DNA of 7,081 nucleotides, taken from an uncultured Alphaproteobacteria bacterium. Lineage in GTDB: Bacteria; Pseudomonadota; Alphaproteobacteria; Rickettsiales; UBA1997. Both the position numbers and the translations under genes were made by a program. The notes under the pieces are model-generated. The model was not told the DNA's origin and did no database searches. It saw only the letters and a program-made list of their open reading frames with translations. Positions 5,148 to 7,081 of this stretch are shown one piece after another. Every line of letters starts with the position of its first letter. Position 1 is the first letter of the stretch. The stretch lies in the NCBI GenBank assembly GCA_903849835.1, contig CAINKA010000031.1, positions 1 to 7,081 on the forward strand, written 5' to 3'.

Positions 5148-7061
5148 TTAAGCAAGCTCTTCAAGCTCTAGCCATCTAGCTTCAGAGGCATCGAGTTCTT
5201 TTTGATATTTTGCGATTTCCATCGCGATGTGAGCAAGGTTTGCAGAATTTCTATCTTCAGTTTCGCTGAGTTCTTCGCTTAATTCGCGAATTTTTTCTTC
5301 CAACTTTTCAATTTTTGCTGGGAGTTTTTCGAGTTCGTATTTGTGCTTGTAGGAGAGTTTTTTTTCACTGCGAGATTCTCCCTCGTTGAGAGATTCTCCC
5401 TCAGTGCGAGACGGGGTTTGTAACCCAGTCTCAATGTTCATGTCATTTGGAACTGAACGTGCGGACGGGGTTGCAAACCCCGTCCGGCTACATGTCCGGC
5501 GTCGAACAAATTCTAAATAATCCGAATAACCCCCAACGTGACTCGTAATTTCGGCGTTTCCTTCAAAAGCAAGAATCGAAGTCGCAACATTATCCAAAAA
5601 ATCACGATCGTGCGAAACCACGAGCAGCGTGCCTTTGTAGGCCACCAAATATTCTTGCAGCATGTCGAGTGAATCCATGTCGAGGTCATTTGTTGGCTCG
5701 TCGAGGATCATAAAATTTCCCGGATTGGCTAAAGTTTTTGCCAGTAACAAACGGTTTTGCTGCCCGCCAGACAAGGTTCCAGCGAGTGTCTGCGTATCCT
5801 TCGGATCAAACAAAAAATCCTTCAAATAACCGGCAATGTGCTTAGTTTTTCCGTTGGCAAGCTTGACGTAATCCGAACCGGAATCGCAGAGAATTTCCTG
5901 AATTGTTGAAGTCGGCCTGATTTTGCTGCGACCTTGATCGAAGTAGGATAGGCTTATGTCGCGAGCAGGTTTAACCGTGCCGGAATCGGGCTTAATTTCG
6001 CCGAGCATCATTTTTAAAAGCGTCGATTTTCCGCTGCCGTTTTTCCCGATGATTCCGATTTTTTCACCGCGGAGGATTTTGAGGGAAAATTTTTCGATTA
6101 AGATGTTGTGAGGCGGGGTTTCTTCGGTGCGAGACGTGGTTTGTAACCCCGTCCGGCTGCAATCAAAACTTTTACTCACATTATTCAAACTCAAAATCAC
6201 CTGCGGCGCATCTTCTTCAATCTTCTGCGATTCGATTTTCATGTAGCTCTGATTGGCCTTCACCAGCTTTTTCTGCGCTTCTAATTTTTGTCGCAGCTCA
6301 CCCAAATAATGTAGGCGGCCGATATTTCTTTTTCTTCTGCCTGTTACTCCCGTCTGCAACCAACCACTCTCAAGTCCAACTTTTTTTTCTAAATTAGAAA
6401 GTTCGCGACGCTCGTGCTCGATGATTCCGCCCGCCCATTCATCAAAATTTTCGTAGCCATTTTGATTAACTTTTATTTGCCCAGCGCGCAGCCAAAAAAC
6501 TTTGTTGGAAATTTTTTCAAGAAATTTGCGATCGTGCGAGATCACAAGCAGCGCGCCTTTGAAGCTCTGCAAATAATTTTCGAGCCATTGAATCACTTCC
6601 AAATCGAGGTGATTTGTTGGCTCGTCGAGCAGCAAAATATCTGGCTCCAAAACCAGCGCTCGCGCCAAATTTACGCGACGTTTTTGTCCACCGGAAAGAT
6701 TCTGCGTCAGAGAATTTTTGTCGATTTGCAAGTGATCGCAGACGATGTCGACGACGTAAGATTTGTGTTCGTCGAGCTTTAATCCCGCCAAAATAAAATC
6801 GAAAACCGTGACATTGTCAGGCAATTTTTCGCTTTGCGTTAGATAGCCTACAGTGGCGTTTGGCATGATCCAGCGCTCACCACAATCAAGATCAAAATCG
6901 CCGGCAATCGCATTCATCAAACTAGTTTTGCCGACGCCATTTTTTCCGATTAAGCAAATGCGATCACGCGGAAAAAGATTGAGATGGAGATTTTCAAAAA
7001 GTGTTTTTTTGGCGAAGGAGATTGTGGCGTCGCGGATTGACAATAGGGGTGGGGAGCGCAT
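5148..7061 (-). CDS. uup: ABC-F family ATPase, Uup type
   Basis: A soluble twin-ATPase protein with no membrane segments. ABC-F proteins bind the ribosomal E site and help stalled or problematic translation; E. coli Uup mutants also show raised precise transposon excision. The first domain has Walker A G-K-N-G-V-G-K-T (39-46), signature L-S-G-G-Q (122-126), Walker B L-L-L-D-E-P (Glu147) and His176. The second has Walker A G-K-N-G-S-G-K-S-T (339-347), L-S-G-G-Q (430-434), L-D-E-P (Glu455) and His484. Both catalytic glutamates are kept, so both sites should hydrolyse ATP. The interdomain linker (about 213-290) contains V-T-G-R-R-K-R-N, as in alphaproteobacterial Uup. Residues 570-635 form the charged C-terminal coiled coil typical of Uup. 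Oddities: residues 301-318 and about 523-566 are repeat-derived peptide insertions. The ATG at 7061 gives the usual P-P-L-L-S N-terminus; only 20 bases of upstream sequence are in the window. Confidence 0.96.
   Translation of the reverse strand: MRSPPLLSIRDATISFAKKTLFENLHLNLFPRDRICLIGKNGVGKTSLMNAIAGDFDLDCGERWIMPNATVGYLTQSEKLPDNVTVFDFILAGLKLDEHKSYVVDIVCDHLQIDKNSLTQNLSGGQKRRVNLARALVLEPDILLLDEPTNHLDLEVIQWLENYLQSFKGALLVISHDRKFLEKISNKVFWLRAGQIKVNQNGYENFDEWAGGIIEHERRELSNLEKKVGLESGWLQTGVTGRRKRNIGRLHYLGELRQKLEAQKKLVKANQSYMKIESQKIEEDAPQVILSLNNVSKSFDCSRTGLQTTSRTEETPPHNILIEKFSLKILRGEKIGIIGKNGSGKSTLLKMMLGEIKPDSGTVKPARDISLSYFDQGRSKIRPTSTIQEILCDSGSDYVKLANGKTKHIAGYLKDFLFDPKDTQTLAGTLSGGQQNRLLLAKTLANPGNFMILDEPTNDLDMDSLDMLQEYLVAYKGTLLVVSHDRDFLDNVATSILAFEGNAEITSHVGGYSDYLEFVRRRTCSRTGFATPSARSVPNDMNIETGLQTPSRTEGESLNEGESRSEKKLSYKHKYELEKLPAKIEKLEEKIRELSEELSETEDRNSANLAHIAMEIAKYQKELDASEARWLELEELA
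5372..5402 (-). repeat. Tandem duplication, 13-base unit at 18-base spacing, inside uup
   Basis: GAGATTCTCCCTC (+ strand) occurs at 5372-5384 and exactly again at 5390-5402. The 18-base period keeps the uup frame and gives E-G-E-S-L-N followed by E-G-E-S-R-S (residues 554-565). Each unit contains the small palindrome GAGATTCTC. The pair directly adjoins palindromic repeat copy A, so it may be part of the same insertion or a later slippage event. Confidence 0.8.
5404..5434. repeat. GC-rich palindromic repeat, copy A, in the uup linker
   Basis: This is an imperfect palindrome: GAGACGGGGTTTG at 5408-5420 pairs with the following TAACCCAGTCTC, apart from small mismatches. From GTGCG onward it matches copy C at 25 of 27 positions. 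On the - strand it is read in frame as I-E-T-G-L-Q-T-P-S-R-T-E (Uup residues 543-554). It lies in the flexible linker between the second ATPase domain and the C-terminal coiled coil. Confidence 0.85.
5459..5494. repeat. GC-rich palindromic repeat, copy B, in the uup linker
   Basis: The core at 5462-5486 is a perfect hairpin: CGGACGGGGTT, loop GCA, then the exact complement of the first arm (11 bp). The flank GGCTACATG follows. It shares a 14-base block, AACCCCGTCCGGCT, with copy C and starts 55 bases after copy A. On the - strand it encodes C-S-R-T-G-F-A-T-P-S-A-R (residues 524-535), the same reading frame as in the other copies. Compared with A and C it lacks one base after the shared GTGCG. 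Confidence 0.88.
6108..6161. repeat. Palindromic repeat copy C with flank, inserted in the second ATPase domain of uup
   Basis: The repeat proper is 6127-6160, with GTGCGAGACG on one side and CCCCGTCCGGCTGC on the other. It differs from copy A at two of 27 positions. The 54-base block keeps frame and encodes Uup residues 301-318, including C-S-R-T-G-L-Q-T-T-S-R-T-E. In ordinary Uup the stretch S-K-S-F is followed within a few residues by the strand equivalent to I-L-I-E-K-F-S-L (320-327), so roughly 18 residues look added. The inner part 6108-6126 is less clearly repeat-derived. Confidence 0.8.
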
Positions 7062-7081
7062 GATAAATTTATTTTTATGTA

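Noticed and set aside
6112..6122. Fourth palindrome copy at GGCGGGGTTTC beside copy C
   Set aside because: Only a short G-rich match with no complementary arm; it may be flank or original coding sequence.

Overview
The window holds five intact protein-coding genes and several short repeats. Three genes lie on the + strand: pyruvate phosphate dikinase (60-2729), a class I methyltransferase (2779-3486) and a small exported or membrane-anchored protein (3579-3974). They converge on two - strand genes: a PLP-dependent amino-acid decarboxylase of the histidine/serine decarboxylase family (3960-5093) and an ABC-F ATPase of the Uup type (5148-7061). I found no rRNA, tRNA, CRISPR array, transposase or phage gene. 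No gap between genes exceeds 100 bases.

The organism is a bacterium using the standard code: the decarboxylase ends in TGA, and about 2,270 codons of full-length genes contain no in-frame TGA. The Uup region between the two ATPase domains, with its V-T-x-R-R-K-R-N stretch, resembles alphaproteobacterial Uup as I remember it. PPDK together with repeats inside coding sequence recalls Rickettsiales. I therefore lean to an alphaproteobacterium, perhaps from a host-associated lineage, with low confidence; a candidate-phylum bacterium cannot be excluded. None of the five starts has a recognisable Shine-Dalgarno sequence.

Functionally this looks like ordinary genome rather than a dedicated system. 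PPDK links PEP and pyruvate using AMP/PPi or ATP/Pi. The decarboxylase makes an amine from an amino acid; its substrate-end motifs look more like plant serine decarboxylase (ethanolamine) than like Morganella histidine decarboxylase. The ABC-F protein acts on ribosomes. The methyltransferase is clearly richer in A+T than ppdK and may be acquired.

The most striking signal is in the Uup gene. Three copies of a short GC-rich palindrome of one family are read in frame as related peptides (T-G-L/F-Q/A-T pattern). Two lie in the linker before the C-terminal coiled coil, beside a small 18-base tandem duplication. The third sits inside the second ATPase domain, before its Walker A motif. All ATPase motifs are intact, so the gene seems to tolerate the insertions. 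The behaviour resembles the Rickettsia palindromic elements, but I do not recognise this sequence as one of the named classes. A fragment of a different inverted repeat forms the left edge of the window, just upstream of ppdK.
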